A stretch of DNA of 64,000 nt, taken from assembly GCA_017307375.1 (NCBI GenBank), contig JAFKFH010000004.1:682001-746000 (forward strand), read 5' to 3'. This stretch comes from Alphaproteobacteria bacterium (GTDB lineage: Bacteria > Pseudomonadota > Alphaproteobacteria > Ferrovibrionales > Ferrovibrionaceae). Both the position numbers and the translations under genes were made by a program. Under the pieces are notes generated by a model that was not told the origin of the DNA, made no database searches, and saw nothing but the letters and a program-made list of their open reading frames with translations. Below are positions 8,373 through 16,890 of this stretch, one piece after another; the stretch's first letter is position 1; every line of letters starts with the position of its first letter.

Positions 8373-10160
8373 TTAGCGCTTCTCCCGCCAGGCGCGCCAC
8401 CCGCCATACGCCGTAATATCTTCGGCGCCGACGATGCCGATGCCCTCGCAGACGAAGCCCTTCACCCAGGATCCGTCATCGAGTTCGACCGAACCGATCG
8501 CAAGCGGCGGCGGCACCAGTGCCAGAAAGCCGCCGACGGCCTCGGCCGGCACCGACCAGACCTCCAGCGCGATCGGCGCGCCCCCCTCGGCGACACGAAT
8601 CAGGCCTGGGCGCGGGCCCATGGCGTAGAGCCGATAGGTCGGCGCCGTGTGCCGGCTGGCGACCAGTGTTGCTCCCCGGCTGGTGAGTTGATCGTTCAGC
8701 GGCTGCCCCGACAGATGGGCCCCGACCACCGCGATCTGTAGCCCTGCCGGCTCCGCCTCGGCCCAACCGACGGGTGGCAGCGGGGTGCTGGTGCCGCCCA
8801 TCAGCCCGCCGAGATCCGCATGAGCTGCCGCTGCTATGGCGGCAATCCGGGCATCGGCCAGGGCCGGACCGGCCAGGGTGACGCCGAAAGGCAGGCCGTT
8901 CGGCCGGAAGCCGGCCGGATAGGCGATGCCGCTCATGTCCAGCAGATTCATGAAATTGGTGTAGTGGCCGAGATTCGAATTGTACCGGATCGGTTCGGCC
9001 GCGAGATCGGCATGGGTATAGTTGGTCGGCGCCGTCGGCAGCAGCAGGCAGTCGACCTTCGCCATCTCGGCGGCGCAGCGCCGCTTGAGCGCCTCCAGGC
9101 GATAGAGCCCCTTGAACGCCTCGACCGCACTGCGACCGGCCGCCCCGTCATAGATGGCGCGCGTGACCGGGTGCAGGCTGTCGGCGTGATCGCGGAAGAA
9201 ATCCTCGATGGCGGCGACGCGTTCGGCGACCCATGGGCCTTCGTAAAGCAGCAAGGCCGTCTCGCGGAACGGGCCGAAGTCGATCGGCACGGCCGTGCCG
9301 CCGATCCGCTCCAGCCGCGCGACCGCGGCGGCAAACAGCGCCGGCCCATCGGCATTGCCATAGAACTCGAGCGCCTCGGGCGCCGGCACGCCGAAGCGGA
9401 AGCGGCCCGGCCGGACCAGGGCGAGTTCCGGCTCTTCGGACCGGGCATAGATGTCGCCGGCATCGAAGCCCTTCGCGACATCGAGCACGGCCAGCGCATC
9501 GGCGGTGGCGAGGCCGAAGATCGAGACGCAATCCAATGACCTGCAGGCGGGCACCACGCCGGTCGTGGGGATCAGACCGCGTGTCGGCTTGATGCCGACG
9601 AGGTTGTTGAGCATCGCCGGCACCCGCCCCGACCCGGCCGTGTCGGTGCCGAGGCTGAAGGAGACGAGACCCGCGGCGACGGCAACGGCCGAGCCCGAAC
9701 TGGATCCGCCCGAGACATAGGCCGGATCGAAGACGCAGGATGGCGCGCCGTAGGGCGAGCGCACCCCGACGAGGCCGGTGGCGAACTGATCGAGATTGGT
9801 CTTGCCGACCGCCAGCGCGCCGGCTGCCTCCAGCCGCGCGACGACGGTCGCGGAAACCGCCGGGACGTAGGAGAAATCGGGGCAGGCGGCGGTCGTCGGC
9901 CAGCCCGCGACATCGATGTTGTCCTTGATCGCGAAGGGTATGCCGTAGAGCGGCAGATCGTCCGCGTTGCCGCGCGCCATCAACGCTTCGGCCCGCGCGA
10001 TCGCCTCGGCCTCGTCGGGCAGGTGCAGCCAGACCTTGTCGTCGCCGCGGGCGGCAATGCGCGCGCGCACCGCGCGGATCACGTCGACCGGCGTCGCGGC
10101 GCCGCTGCGATAGAGTGCGCGCAGGCTCGTGATGTCGAGGCTGTCGATCGGCGTGGACAT
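8373..10160 (-). CDS. atzF: Allophanate hydrolase
   Basis: This 595-residue enzyme has the two-domain layout of AtzF. The amidase-signature domain (about 1-450) carries the triad K79 (FAIKDNID), S153 (GGSSSGSA) and S177 (TDTAGSGRVP). A C-terminal domain (about 475-595) carries the conserved YRLYAMGPRPGL and the ending EDITAYGGWRAWR. AtzF hydrolyses allophanate to ammonia and N-carboxycarbamate, which decays to CO2 and ammonia. It is stand-alone, not fused to urea carboxylase, which fits s-triazine/biuret breakdown better than urea amidolyase. It is the first gene of the minus-strand arm and faces the divergent promoter region 10161-10421. Confidence 0.95.
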   Translation of the reverse strand: MSTPIDSLDITSLRALYRSGAATPVDVIRAVRARIAARGDDKVWLHLPDEAEAIARAEALMARGNADDLPLYGIPFAIKDNIDVAGWPTTAACPDFSYVPAVSATVVARLEAAGALAVGKTNLDQFATGLVGVRSPYGAPSCVFDPAYVSGGSSSGSAVAVAAGLVSFSLGTDTAGSGRVPAMLNNLVGIKPTRGLIPTTGVVPACRSLDCVSIFGLATADALAVLDVAKGFDAGDIYARSEEPELALVRPGRFRFGVPAPEALEFYGNADGPALFAAAVARLERIGGTAVPIDFGPFRETALLLYEGPWVAERVAAIEDFFRDHADSLHPVTRAIYDGAAGRSAVEAFKGLYRLEALKRRCAAEMAKVDCLLLPTAPTNYTHADLAAEPIRYNSNLGHYTNFMNLLDMSGIAYPAGFRPNGLPFGVTLAGPALADARIAAIAAAAHADLGGLMGGTSTPLPPVGWAEAEPAGLQIAVVGAHLSGQPLNDQLTSRGATLVASRHTAPTYRLYAMGPRPGLIRVAEGGAPIALEVWSVPAEAVGGFLALVPPPLAIGSVELDDGSWVKGFVCEGIGIVGAEDITAYGGWRAWREKR

Positions 10161-10260
10161 GTCGGTACTCCTTCAGTCGACGATTTTACCCTGACCATTG
10201 CAGGTTTGGTGCCATCACACGGTGGCAGGCGGCAGGCCGCGTCTGCTCAGTCCCCGGGCG

Positions 10261-10275
10261 ATGTATTGCATACAT
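10261..10275. promoter_or_regulatory. Candidate GntR operator in the divergent atzF / BMP-importer promoter region
   Basis: ATGTAT-TGC-ATACAT forms a perfect 6-bp inverted repeat. Read on the minus strand it contains ATGTATGCAA, one base different from the TTGTATGCAA copies at 7623 and 7694. It sits 100 bp upstream of atzF and 147 bp upstream of the BMP binding protein, so one bound regulator could control both arms. The rest of the 261-bp gap holds AT-rich stretches but no gene. Confidence 0.55.
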
Positions 10276-10421
10276 TGCGCACCATATCGCCTATTTTTTC
10301 ATCAAATCTGGTATTCGAACGATGCCCGGTGGCTGGATTTCGGCGGTTCGGCGTCTGGCATCGAACCTGCATCGTCATGCTGCAGCCGCGAAAGGCTCAC
10401 GTCCAGACGAGGGGAGATGCC

Positions 10422-11540
10422 ATGACCAACTTCACCACGCCGTCCCGCCGGTCCCTGTTGCGCGGCGCTGCCGCCGGCGGCCTGCTTGCCGCCACCGGCC
10501 TGCCGATCGGCCGCGCCTTCGCCGCCGACCTCGTCGTCGGCTTCATCTATGTCGGGCCGCGCGACGACTACGGCTACAACCAGGCCCAGGCCGAGGGCGC
10601 CGCGGCGCTGAAGAAGCTGGCGGGCGTCAAGGTCGTCGAAGAGGAGAAAGTGCCGGAGACCATCGCCGTCGAGAAGACGATGGAGAGCATGATCAACCTC
10701 GACGGCGCCAAGCTGCTGTTCCCAACCTCGTTCGGCTACTACAACCCGCATATGCTGAAGCTGGCGAAGAAGTATCCCGCCGTGCGCTTCGAACATTGCG
10801 GCGGCCTGTGGACCGAGGGCGCGCCCAAGAACGCGGGCAGCTATTTCGGCTACATCGACGAAGCCCAGTATCTCGCCGGCATCGTCGCCGGCCATACCTC
10901 GAAGACCGGCAAGCTCGGCTTCATCGCCGCCAAGCCGATCCCGCAGGTCCTGCGCAACATCAATGCCTTCACCCTGGGCGCGCGGTCGGTCAATCCGAAC
11001 GCGACGACGCAGGTGATCTTCACCGGCGACTGGTCGCTGCCGGTCAAGGAAGCCGAGGCGTCGAACAGCCTGATCGACCAGGGCGTCGACGTCCTCACCT
11101 GCCACGTCGACAGCCCGAAGGTGGTGATGGAGACGGCCGAGCGCCGCGGCGTCTTCTGCTCGGGCTACCACGTCAACCAGGCGCCGCTGGCGCCCAAGGG
11201 ATACCTCACCGGCGCCGAATGGGCCTGGTCGGGACTGTTCACGTCGATGGTCGACGCGGTCAAGACCGGCAAGCCGATCCCGAACCTCGTCCGCGGCGGC
11301 CTGAAGGAAGGCCTGGTCAAGACCTCCGCCTACGGTCCTGCGGTGGGCGAGGCGGCGCGCAAGCAGGCCGACGCGGTCAAGGCGCGTTTCCTCGATTCCG
11401 GCTTCGTCATCTTCAAGGGCCCGCTGAAGGACAACAAGGGCGCGGTGGTCATCCCGGCCGGCCAGGAGCAGGGCCAGACCGACCTGCGGCTGGAAAGCAT
11501 GAACTACCTGGTCGAAGGCGTCCTGGGCGCCCTGGCCTGA
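10422..11540 (+). CDS. BMP-family (PnrA-like) ABC importer substrate-binding protein, Tat-exported
   Basis: This 372-residue protein has a twin-arginine signal (SRRSLLRGAAAGG, about 7-33) and a basic-membrane-protein domain with FIYVGPRDDYGYNQAQAEGA near its start. BMP proteins bind nucleosides and other small heterocycles or ureides for CUT2-like importers. GGGGAG precedes the ATG; the longer upstream frame lacks such support. Two permeases and a double-domain ATPase follow, interleaved with amidohydrolases. The cargo is therefore likely a nitrogen-rich amide or ureide, not a classical nucleoside. Confidence 0.92.
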   Translation: MTNFTTPSRRSLLRGAAAGGLLAATGLPIGRAFAADLVVGFIYVGPRDDYGYNQAQAEGAAALKKLAGVKVVEEEKVPETIAVEKTMESMINLDGAKLLFPTSFGYYNPHMLKLAKKYPAVRFEHCGGLWTEGAPKNAGSYFGYIDEAQYLAGIVAGHTSKTGKLGFIAAKPIPQVLRNINAFTLGARSVNPNATTQVIFTGDWSLPVKEAEASNSLIDQGVDVLTCHVDSPKVVMETAERRGVFCSGYHVNQAPLAPKGYLTGAEWAWSGLFTSMVDAVKTGKPIPNLVRGGLKEGLVKTSAYGPAVGEAARKQADAVKARFLDSGFVIFKGPLKDNKGAVVIPAGQEQGQTDLRLESMNYLVEGVLGALA

Positions 11541-11566
11541 CGTCTCGGGCGATCGCCCTTGGACTG

Positions 11567-11600
11567 GACCGTCACGCCGGCATTTGCCGGGGTGACGGTC
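11567..11600. repeat. Intergenic inverted repeat (REP-like hairpin)
   Basis: GACCGTCAC at 11567-11575 pairs with GTGACGGTC at 11592-11600. The inner arms GCCGGCA and TGCCGGG extend the stem to about 16 bp with one mismatch and a 2-base loop. It sits between the binding-protein gene and the first permease. Such hairpins often stabilise the upstream mRNA and damp downstream expression, giving excess binding protein. No second copy was noticed in the window. Confidence 0.7.
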
Positions 11601-11663
11601 GGCCGGCAGGCGATCGGTCGGAACTGCGATGCGACAGCAGCGGGGCAACAAGGAGATGACAGC

Positions 11664-12737
11664 ATGACCCGATCCGACGGTTGGGCGGCGACGATCGACG
11701 CGGTGGCGATCCCCGTGCTTGCCATCGTCGTTGCCCTGGTCCTGTTCGGCGCCTTCGTCGCCATTTATGGCGTCGACCCGTTCGCCGCGTACGGCCTGAT
11801 GTTCGAAGGTGCCTTCGGATCGGCTTTCTCCTGGCAGAACTCGCTGCTGCGCTCGGCGCCGCTTATCCTTACCGCGCTGTGCACGGCCCTGCCCGCCCGT
11901 GCCGGCCTCGTCGTCATCGGCGCCGAGGGGGCGCTGGCGCTGGGTGGCCTTGCGGCCGCCGCGGTCGGCCATGCCCTCGACGGTGCGAACGGCATGGTCA
12001 CCGTGACGGTCATGGCAGTGGCGGCCGCTGTGATCGGCGGGGCCTGGGTCGCGCTGGCCGGCGCACTGCGCTACTGGCGCGGGGTCAACGAAACCATCGC
12101 CAGCCTGCTGCTCGTCTACATCGCGATCGCCCTGTTCAATCATCTGGTCGAAGGCCCGCTGCGCGATCCGGCGTCGCTGAACAAACCGTCGACGCCGCCG
12201 ATCGCCGACGACGCAATGATCGGCGCGATCCCCGGCTTCGACGTGCATTGGGGCCTCGTCACCGGCGTCCTGCTGTGCCTTGCCTTCTGGGTGCTGATCG
12301 AGCGGACCACGATCGGCTTTGCCATCCGGCTGATCGGCGACAACCAGAAGGCGGCGCGGCTGGCCGGGCTGCGTCTCGGCGGCTACGTGCTCGTCGTCTG
12401 CGCGCTGGGCGGCGCGGCGGCGGGCCTCGCCGGTCTCTACGAGGTCGCGGCGGTCCACGGCCAGGCCAATGCCTCGCTGCTGGTCGGGTACGGGTTCACC
12501 GGCATCCTGGTGTCGTTCCTGGCCCGGCATAATCCGCTGGCGATCATTCCGGTCGCGATCCTGATCGGCGGCATCGGCGCCTCGGGCGGGCTGCTGCAAC
12601 GCCGCCTCGATCTGCCCGATGCCGCGGTGCTGGTGCTGCAGGGCATCCTGTTCGTCACCATTCTCGCCAGCGAAACGATGTACGGCCGCATCCGCTGGCG
12701 CCTGCCCAGCCTGGTCGCGGCAAGGAGGCCGGCATGA
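11664..12737 (+). CDS. BMP-type ABC importer permease 1 (CUT2-like, BPD_transp_2)
   Basis: This 357-residue membrane protein has about eight to nine hydrophobic segments of the BPD_transp_2 fold. It contains PLILTALCTALPARAGLVVIGAEGAL, the hallmark region of nucleoside-type permeases, and the loop IRLIGDNQKAARLAGL. AGGAG at 11651-11655 is spaced 8 bases from ATG 11664; an in-frame ATG at 11559 lies inside the hairpin repeat and is rejected. The stop overlaps the second permease start. It forms half of the channel for the BMP protein's cargo. Confidence 0.9.
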   Translation: MTRSDGWAATIDAVAIPVLAIVVALVLFGAFVAIYGVDPFAAYGLMFEGAFGSAFSWQNSLLRSAPLILTALCTALPARAGLVVIGAEGALALGGLAAAAVGHALDGANGMVTVTVMAVAAAVIGGAWVALAGALRYWRGVNETIASLLLVYIAIALFNHLVEGPLRDPASLNKPSTPPIADDAMIGAIPGFDVHWGLVTGVLLCLAFWVLIERTTIGFAIRLIGDNQKAARLAGLRLGGYVLVVCALGGAAAGLAGLYEVAAVHGQANASLLVGYGFTGILVSFLARHNPLAIIPVAILIGGIGASGGLLQRRLDLPDAAVLVLQGILFVTILASETMYGRIRWRLPSLVAARRPA

Positions 12738-13666
12738 GCAACGCTGCCGAGGCCCTGGGCTGGTGGGGCGTACCGCTCGCCGTCATCGGCGGCGCCATCC
12801 GCGTCTCGACCCCGTTTCTCTTCGTCTCGCTCGGCGAATGCCTGACCGAACGGGCAGGTCGGATCAATCTCGGCCTCGAAGGCACGCTGATCATGGGGGC
12901 GATGAGCGGCTATGCCACCGCCCTGCATACCGGCTCGCCCTGGGCCGGGGTGCTGGTCGCCGGTCTTGCCGGCCTGCTGTTCGGCCTGCTGCACGGGGCG
13001 ATCTGCTCGCTGCCGCGGGTCAACGACATCGCCGTCGGCATCGGGCTGATGCTGCTCGGCACCGGCCTCGCCTTCTTCCTGGGCAAGCCCTACATCCAGC
13101 CGAAGGCACCCGGCCTGCCGGCGATCGACCTGGGCTGGTGGAGCAGCCTGCCGCAGGTGCAGGCGGCGCTGAAGATCAACGTGCTGTTCGTGATCGGCGT
13201 GATCTGCGCCCCGGTCATGCTGTGGTGGCTGAAGAATGCCCGGCTGGGCCTCGTCGTCCGCACGGTCGGCGACAGCGCCGATGCCGCCCGCGCCCTCGGC
13301 TTCCCGGTCATCGCCACACGTATCTGGGCGACGGCCGCCGGCGGGTTCCTGGCCGGCGTCGGCGGGGCGTTCCTGTCGCTCTACTATCCCGGCAGCTGGT
13401 CGGAGGGGCTGTCGAGCGGCCAGGGCATCACCGCCGTCGCCCTGGTGATCTTCGCGCGCTGGAACCCGATGGGCTGCTTCTATGCCTCGCTGCTGTTCGG
13501 CGGGGCGGGGGCGCTTGGCCCGGCACTGCAGTCGGTCGGGGTGACGCAGGGCTACTACCTGTTCAACGCCCTGCCCTATGCGCTGACCCTGGCCGTGATG
13601 ATCATCGCCTGCTCGCCCCGCCGCACGCTGGCCGGCGCGCCCGGCGAGCTCGGCGTCACCAACTGA
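12734..13666 (+). CDS. BMP-type ABC importer permease 2 (CUT2-like, BPD_transp_2)
   Basis: This 310-residue permease is overwhelmingly hydrophobic, with ECLTERAGRINLGLEGTLIMGA, the standard motif of the second permease in BMP systems, and the cytoplasmic loop VVRTVGDSADAARALGF. It starts inside the last codons of permease 1 (ATGA overlap) and ends 10 bp before the formamidase-like gene. It pairs with permease 1 in the inner membrane. Confidence 0.9.
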   Translation: MSNAAEALGWWGVPLAVIGGAIRVSTPFLFVSLGECLTERAGRINLGLEGTLIMGAMSGYATALHTGSPWAGVLVAGLAGLLFGLLHGAICSLPRVNDIAVGIGLMLLGTGLAFFLGKPYIQPKAPGLPAIDLGWWSSLPQVQAALKINVLFVIGVICAPVMLWWLKNARLGLVVRTVGDSADAARALGFPVIATRIWATAAGGFLAGVGGAFLSLYYPGSWSEGLSSGQGITAVALVIFARWNPMGCFYASLLFGGAGALGPALQSVGVTQGYYLFNALPYALTLAVMIIACSPRRTLAGAPGELGVTN

Positions 13667-13676
13667 GGAGACGGAG

Positions 13677-14684
13677 ATGAGCGGCCTGGGCGGTCTCAAC
13701 AAGTCACCCCACGGCGTCGTGATCGGGCTGGTGCAGCTGCAACTGCCGCTGGTCGTGACACCTGACGACCTGGCGCGTCAGACCGCGCGGATCTGCGCGC
13801 TGGTCGCCAAGGCGCGGCGCGCCTCGGCGACGATGGATCTGGTGGTCTTTCCCGAATACGCGCTGCACGGCCTGACGATGGACACCAACCCGGCGATCAT
13901 GTGCCGGGTCGACGGGCCGGAGGTCGCGGCCTTCCGCGCCGCCTGCGCCGAGCACCGGATCTGGGGCTGCTTCTCGATCATGGAGCTGAACGAGGGCGGC
14001 AATCCCTACAACAGCGGCCTGATCATCGATGCCGAGGGCGAGATCCGCCTCTATTACCGCAAGCTGCATCCCTGGGTGCCGGTCGAACCCTGGGAACCCG
14101 GCGATATCGGCATCCCCGTCTGCGACGGACCCAACGGTTCCAGGCTGGCGCTGATCATCTGCCACGACGGCATGTTCCCCGAGATGGCGCGCGAATGCGC
14201 CTACAAGGGGGCCGAGATCATGCTGCGCACCGCCGGCTATACCGCGCCGATCCGCCACGCCTGGACCGTCACGAACCAGGCCAACGCCTTCTGCAACCTG
14301 ATGGCGACAGCCAGCGTCTGCCTCGCCGGCAGCGACGGCACGTTCAATTCGATGGGCGAGGCGATGATCTGCAATTTCGACGGCACGATCATGGTGCAGG
14401 GCAACGGCCTCGCCGACGAGATCGTCACCGCCGAGATCCGCCCGGACCTGGTGCGCGAGGCACGGCGCCTGTGGGGCGTCGAGAACAACATCTACCAGTT
14501 CGGCCATCGCGGTTATGTCGCCGTCAAGGGCGGCGCGGGCGACTGCCCCTACACCTACATGCATGACCTGGCGGCCGGCCACTACCGCCTGCCCTGGGAG
14601 GACGAGGTCGCCGTGACCGACGGCACCTCCTGCGGCTTTGCCGCACCGGAACGGCTCTATCGTGGAGGACGCGACCAGCAATGA
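13677..14684 (+). CDS. amiF: Formamidase-like nitrilase-superfamily amidohydrolase (AmiF type)
   Basis: This 335-residue C-N hydrolase is collinear with AmiF formamidases. The catalytic triad is visible as E60 ([10 protein letters not shown]), K129 ([14 protein letters not shown]) and C162 ([10 protein letters not shown]). Family-specific stretches such as NAFCNLM, FNFDGT-like [11 protein letters not shown] and the C-terminal [19 protein letters not shown] are conserved. AmiF hydrolyses formamide to formate and ammonia in the cytoplasm. Its place inside a ureide importer operon suggests either that formamide arises in the pathway or that it accepts another very small amide. GAGG precedes the start. 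Confidence 0.88.
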   Translation: MSGLGGLNKSPHGVVIGLVQLQLPLVVTPDDLARQTARICALVAKARRASATMDLVVFPEYALHGLTMDTNPAIMCRVDGPEVAAFRAACAEHRIWGCFSIMELNEGGNPYNSGLIIDAEGEIRLYYRKLHPWVPVEPWEPGDIGIPVCDGPNGSRLALIICHDGMFPEMARECAYKGAEIMLRTAGYTAPIRHAWTVTNQANAFCNLMATASVCLAGSDGTFNSMGEAMICNFDGTIMVQGNGLADEIVTAEIRPDLVREARRLWGVENNIYQFGHRGYVAVKGGAGDCPYTYMHDLAAGHYRLPWEDEVAVTDGTSCGFAAPERLYRGGRDQQ

Positions 14685-15361
14685 GCAGAACCGTCGCCGC
14701 CGATCCTTACGCCTGGCCCTACGACGGGCGCCTCGATCCCGCCATCACCGCGCTGATCGTCATCGACATGCAGACCGATTTCTGCGGCCCGGGCGGGTAT
14801 GTCGACCGCATGGGCTACGACATCGGCCTGACCCGCGCGCCGATCCAGCCGATCGCCGACGTGCTGGAAACGTTGCGGCCGCGCGGCTTCACCATCCTGC
14901 ATACGCGCGAAGGCCATCGGCCCGACCTGGCCGACCTGCCGGACAACAAGCGCTGGCGGTCGCGGCAGATCGGCGCCGGCATCGGCGACGACGGCCCCTG
15001 CGGCCGCATCCTGGTACGCGGCGAGCCGGGCTGGGAGATCATTCCCGAACTGGCGCCCCGGCCAGGCGAGGCGATCATCGACAAGCCGGGCAAGGGCAGC
15101 TTCTATGCCACCGACCTCGACCTGCTGCTGCAGCGCGCCGGTATCCGCAACATCATCCTGACCGGCATCACCACCGATGTCTGCGTCCACACGACGATGC
15201 GCGAGGCCAACGACCGCGGCTACGAATGCCTGCTGCTGTCCGATTGCTGCGCCGCGACCGATCGCGGCAATCACGAGGCGGCGTTGAAGATGATCAAGAT
15301 GCAGGGTGGCGTGTTCGGGGCGGTGGCCAGCTCGGCCCAGTTGATCGAGGCCGTGTCGTGA
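14681..15361 (+). CDS. biuH: Biuret hydrolase-like isochorismatase-family cysteine hydrolase
   Basis: This 226-residue cysteine hydrolase has triad residues D29 ([11 protein letters not shown]), K135 ([13 protein letters not shown]) and C168 ([17 protein letters not shown]). These match the D/K/C layout of characterised BiuH with a uniform shift of seven residues. The segment [18 protein letters not shown] and the ending [16 protein letters not shown] are also BiuH-like. BiuH converts biuret to allophanate and ammonia, which AtzF would consume. The ATG overlaps the formamidase stop. Ureidoacrylate hydrolase RutB is a related alternative, but no rut genes are present. Confidence 0.88.
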   Translation: MSRTVAADPYAWPYDGRLDPAITALIVIDMQTDFCGPGGYVDRMGYDIGLTRAPIQPIADVLETLRPRGFTILHTREGHRPDLADLPDNKRWRSRQIGAGIGDDGPCGRILVRGEPGWEIIPELAPRPGEAIIDKPGKGSFYATDLDLLLQRAGIRNIILTGITTDVCVHTTMREANDRGYECLLLSDCCAATDRGNHEAALKMIKMQGGVFGAVASSAQLIEAVS

Positions 15362-16890
15362 CCGGCGCGCTGGGTATCGAAGCGGTCGCGATGACCAAGC
15401 GGTTCGGCGATTTCGTCGCCCTCGACGACGTCACCATCCGCGTCCGCCCCGGTTCCTTCCACGCCCTGCTGGGTGAGAACGGTGCCGGCAAATCGACGCT
15501 GGTCAAATGCATCATGGGCTATTACCGCCCGGAGGAAGGGCAGGTCATCGTCGGCGACCGCGAGCGCGAAATCGCCAATCCGCGCCAGGCGCACGGCCTC
15601 GGGATCGGCATGGTCTACCAGCATTTCACGCTGGTCCCGAACATGACCGTCGCCGAGAATCTGGTGCTGGCCCAGCCCGACCTGCCGGCGGTGATCGACT
15701 GGCGCAAGGAGCGGCCGCGGCTCGAAGCCTTCCTCGCGCAGATGCCGTTCAAGGTGCCGCTCGACCGCGTCGCCTCGAGCCTGGCGGCCGGCGAGAAGCA
15801 GAAGGTCGAGATCCTGAAGCAGCTCTATCTCGATCGCCGCTTCCTGATCCTGGACGAGCCGACCTCGGTGCTGACGCCGGCCGAAGCCGACGAGGTCCTG
15901 GGCCTGCTGCAGCGGATGACGCGTGCCGGCCGGCTGACCATCCTGATGATCACGCACAAGTTCCGCGAGGTCATGGCCTTTGCCGACGAAGTCAGTGTCC
16001 TGCGCCGCGGCAAGCTGGTCGGCGGCGGGCTGGTCACCGAGCTCGATACCGACCGGATGGCCGCGATGATGGTCGGCGAGGCCGCGCTGCCCCAGCCGAA
16101 ATCGCGCAACGAGCAGCCCGCTGGTGCCGTGCGCCTGCGCATCGACAGCATCTCGGCTCTCGATGATGGCGGCCAGCCGGCCGTGCGCGGGCTGTCGCTC
16201 GAGGTGCGGGCCGGCGAAATCCTTGGCATCGCCGGCGTCTCCGGCAACGGCCAGCGCGAACTGGTCGAGGTGCTGGCCGGCCAGCGGCCGGCAACCGGCG
16301 GCAAGATCCTGGTCGACGGCCAGCCCTTCCACGCCCGCCGCGACCAGATCCGGCGGCATCGCATCGCCCTGCTGCCGGAAGAGCCGCTGCGCAACGCCTG
16401 CGCCCCGAACCTCACCGTCGCCGAGAACATGGGGTTGCGCCGCTTCGACATCGCGCCCTACGCGCGCGGGCCGTGGCTGAAGCCGTCGGCCTTCCGCGAG
16501 GCCGCGACCGGCCTGATCAGCCGCTACCGGGTCAAGACGCCCTCGCCGCTCGCCCCGATCAAGGCGCTGTCGGGCGGCAACATCCAGCGCGCCGTGCTCG
16601 CCCGCGAACTGGGCGAACCGCCGTCGCTGCTGATCGTCGCCAATCCGGTCTTCGGCCTCGACTTCCAGGCGGTGGCCGAAATCCACAACCAGATCATCGA
16701 GGCGCGCAACCTCGGCGCCGCGGTGCTGCTGATTTCGGAAGACCTCGACGAACTGTTCGAACTCGCCGACCGTATCGCGGTCATGTTCGCCGGCCGCATC
16801 GTGCACGAAACCGCGGTCGCGGGAACCCGGCCGACCGAGATCGGCCGGCATATGGCCGGCCATGGCGAGGATGCCCATGAAGCAGCTTGA
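15358..16890 (+). CDS. BMP-type ABC importer ATPase with two nucleotide-binding domains
   Basis: This 510-residue ATPase is of the RbsA/nucleoside type. Domain 1 has Walker [10 protein letters not shown], a degenerate signature [12 protein letters not shown] and Walker [14 protein letters not shown]. Domain 2 has [10 protein letters not shown] in place of Walker A, signature [14 protein letters not shown] and a degenerate Walker [13 protein letters not shown], with N where the Asp-Glu pair usually starts. Such asymmetry is normal in BMP systems. The start is GTG at 15358, overlapping the biuH stop as GTGA; a later ATG at 15391 would cut off the first strand. Confidence 0.92.
   Translation: MTGALGIEAVAMTKRFGDFVALDDVTIRVRPGSFHALLGENGAGKSTLVKCIMGYYRPEEGQVIVGDREREIANPRQAHGLGIGMVYQHFTLVPNMTVAENLVLAQPDLPAVIDWRKERPRLEAFLAQMPFKVPLDRVASSLAAGEKQKVEILKQLYLDRRFLILDEPTSVLTPAEADEVLGLLQRMTRAGRLTILMITHKFREVMAFADEVSVLRRGKLVGGGLVTELDTDRMAAMMVGEAALPQPKSRNEQPAGAVRLRIDSISALDDGGQPAVRGLSLEVRAGEILGIAGVSGNGQRELVEVLAGQRPATGGKILVDGQPFHARRDQIRRHRIALLPEEPLRNACAPNLTVAENMGLRRFDIAPYARGPWLKPSAFREAATGLISRYRVKTPSPLAPIKALSGGNIQRAVLARELGEPPSLLIVANPVFGLDFQAVAEIHNQIIEARNLGAAVLLISEDLDELFELADRIAVMFAGRIVHETAVAGTRPTEIGRHMAGHGEDAHEAA

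Noticed and set aside
11559-11663. Possible N-terminal extension of permease 1 from ATG 11559
   Set aside because: It would translate the hairpin repeat; AGGAG at 11651 with ATG 11664 is a far better start.
10302-12599. Large minus-strand open frame opposite the BMP binding protein and permease
   Set aside because: Low-complexity Arg/Asp/Gln-rich translation without motifs; the plus-strand genes have clear families and ribosome sites.
14638-15357. Frame upstream of the BMP ATPase that stays open through the biuret hydrolase gene
   Set aside because: It is out of frame with a well-supported cysteine hydrolase and has an Arg-rich, domain-free translation; the GTG at 15358 fits the ATPase N-terminus.
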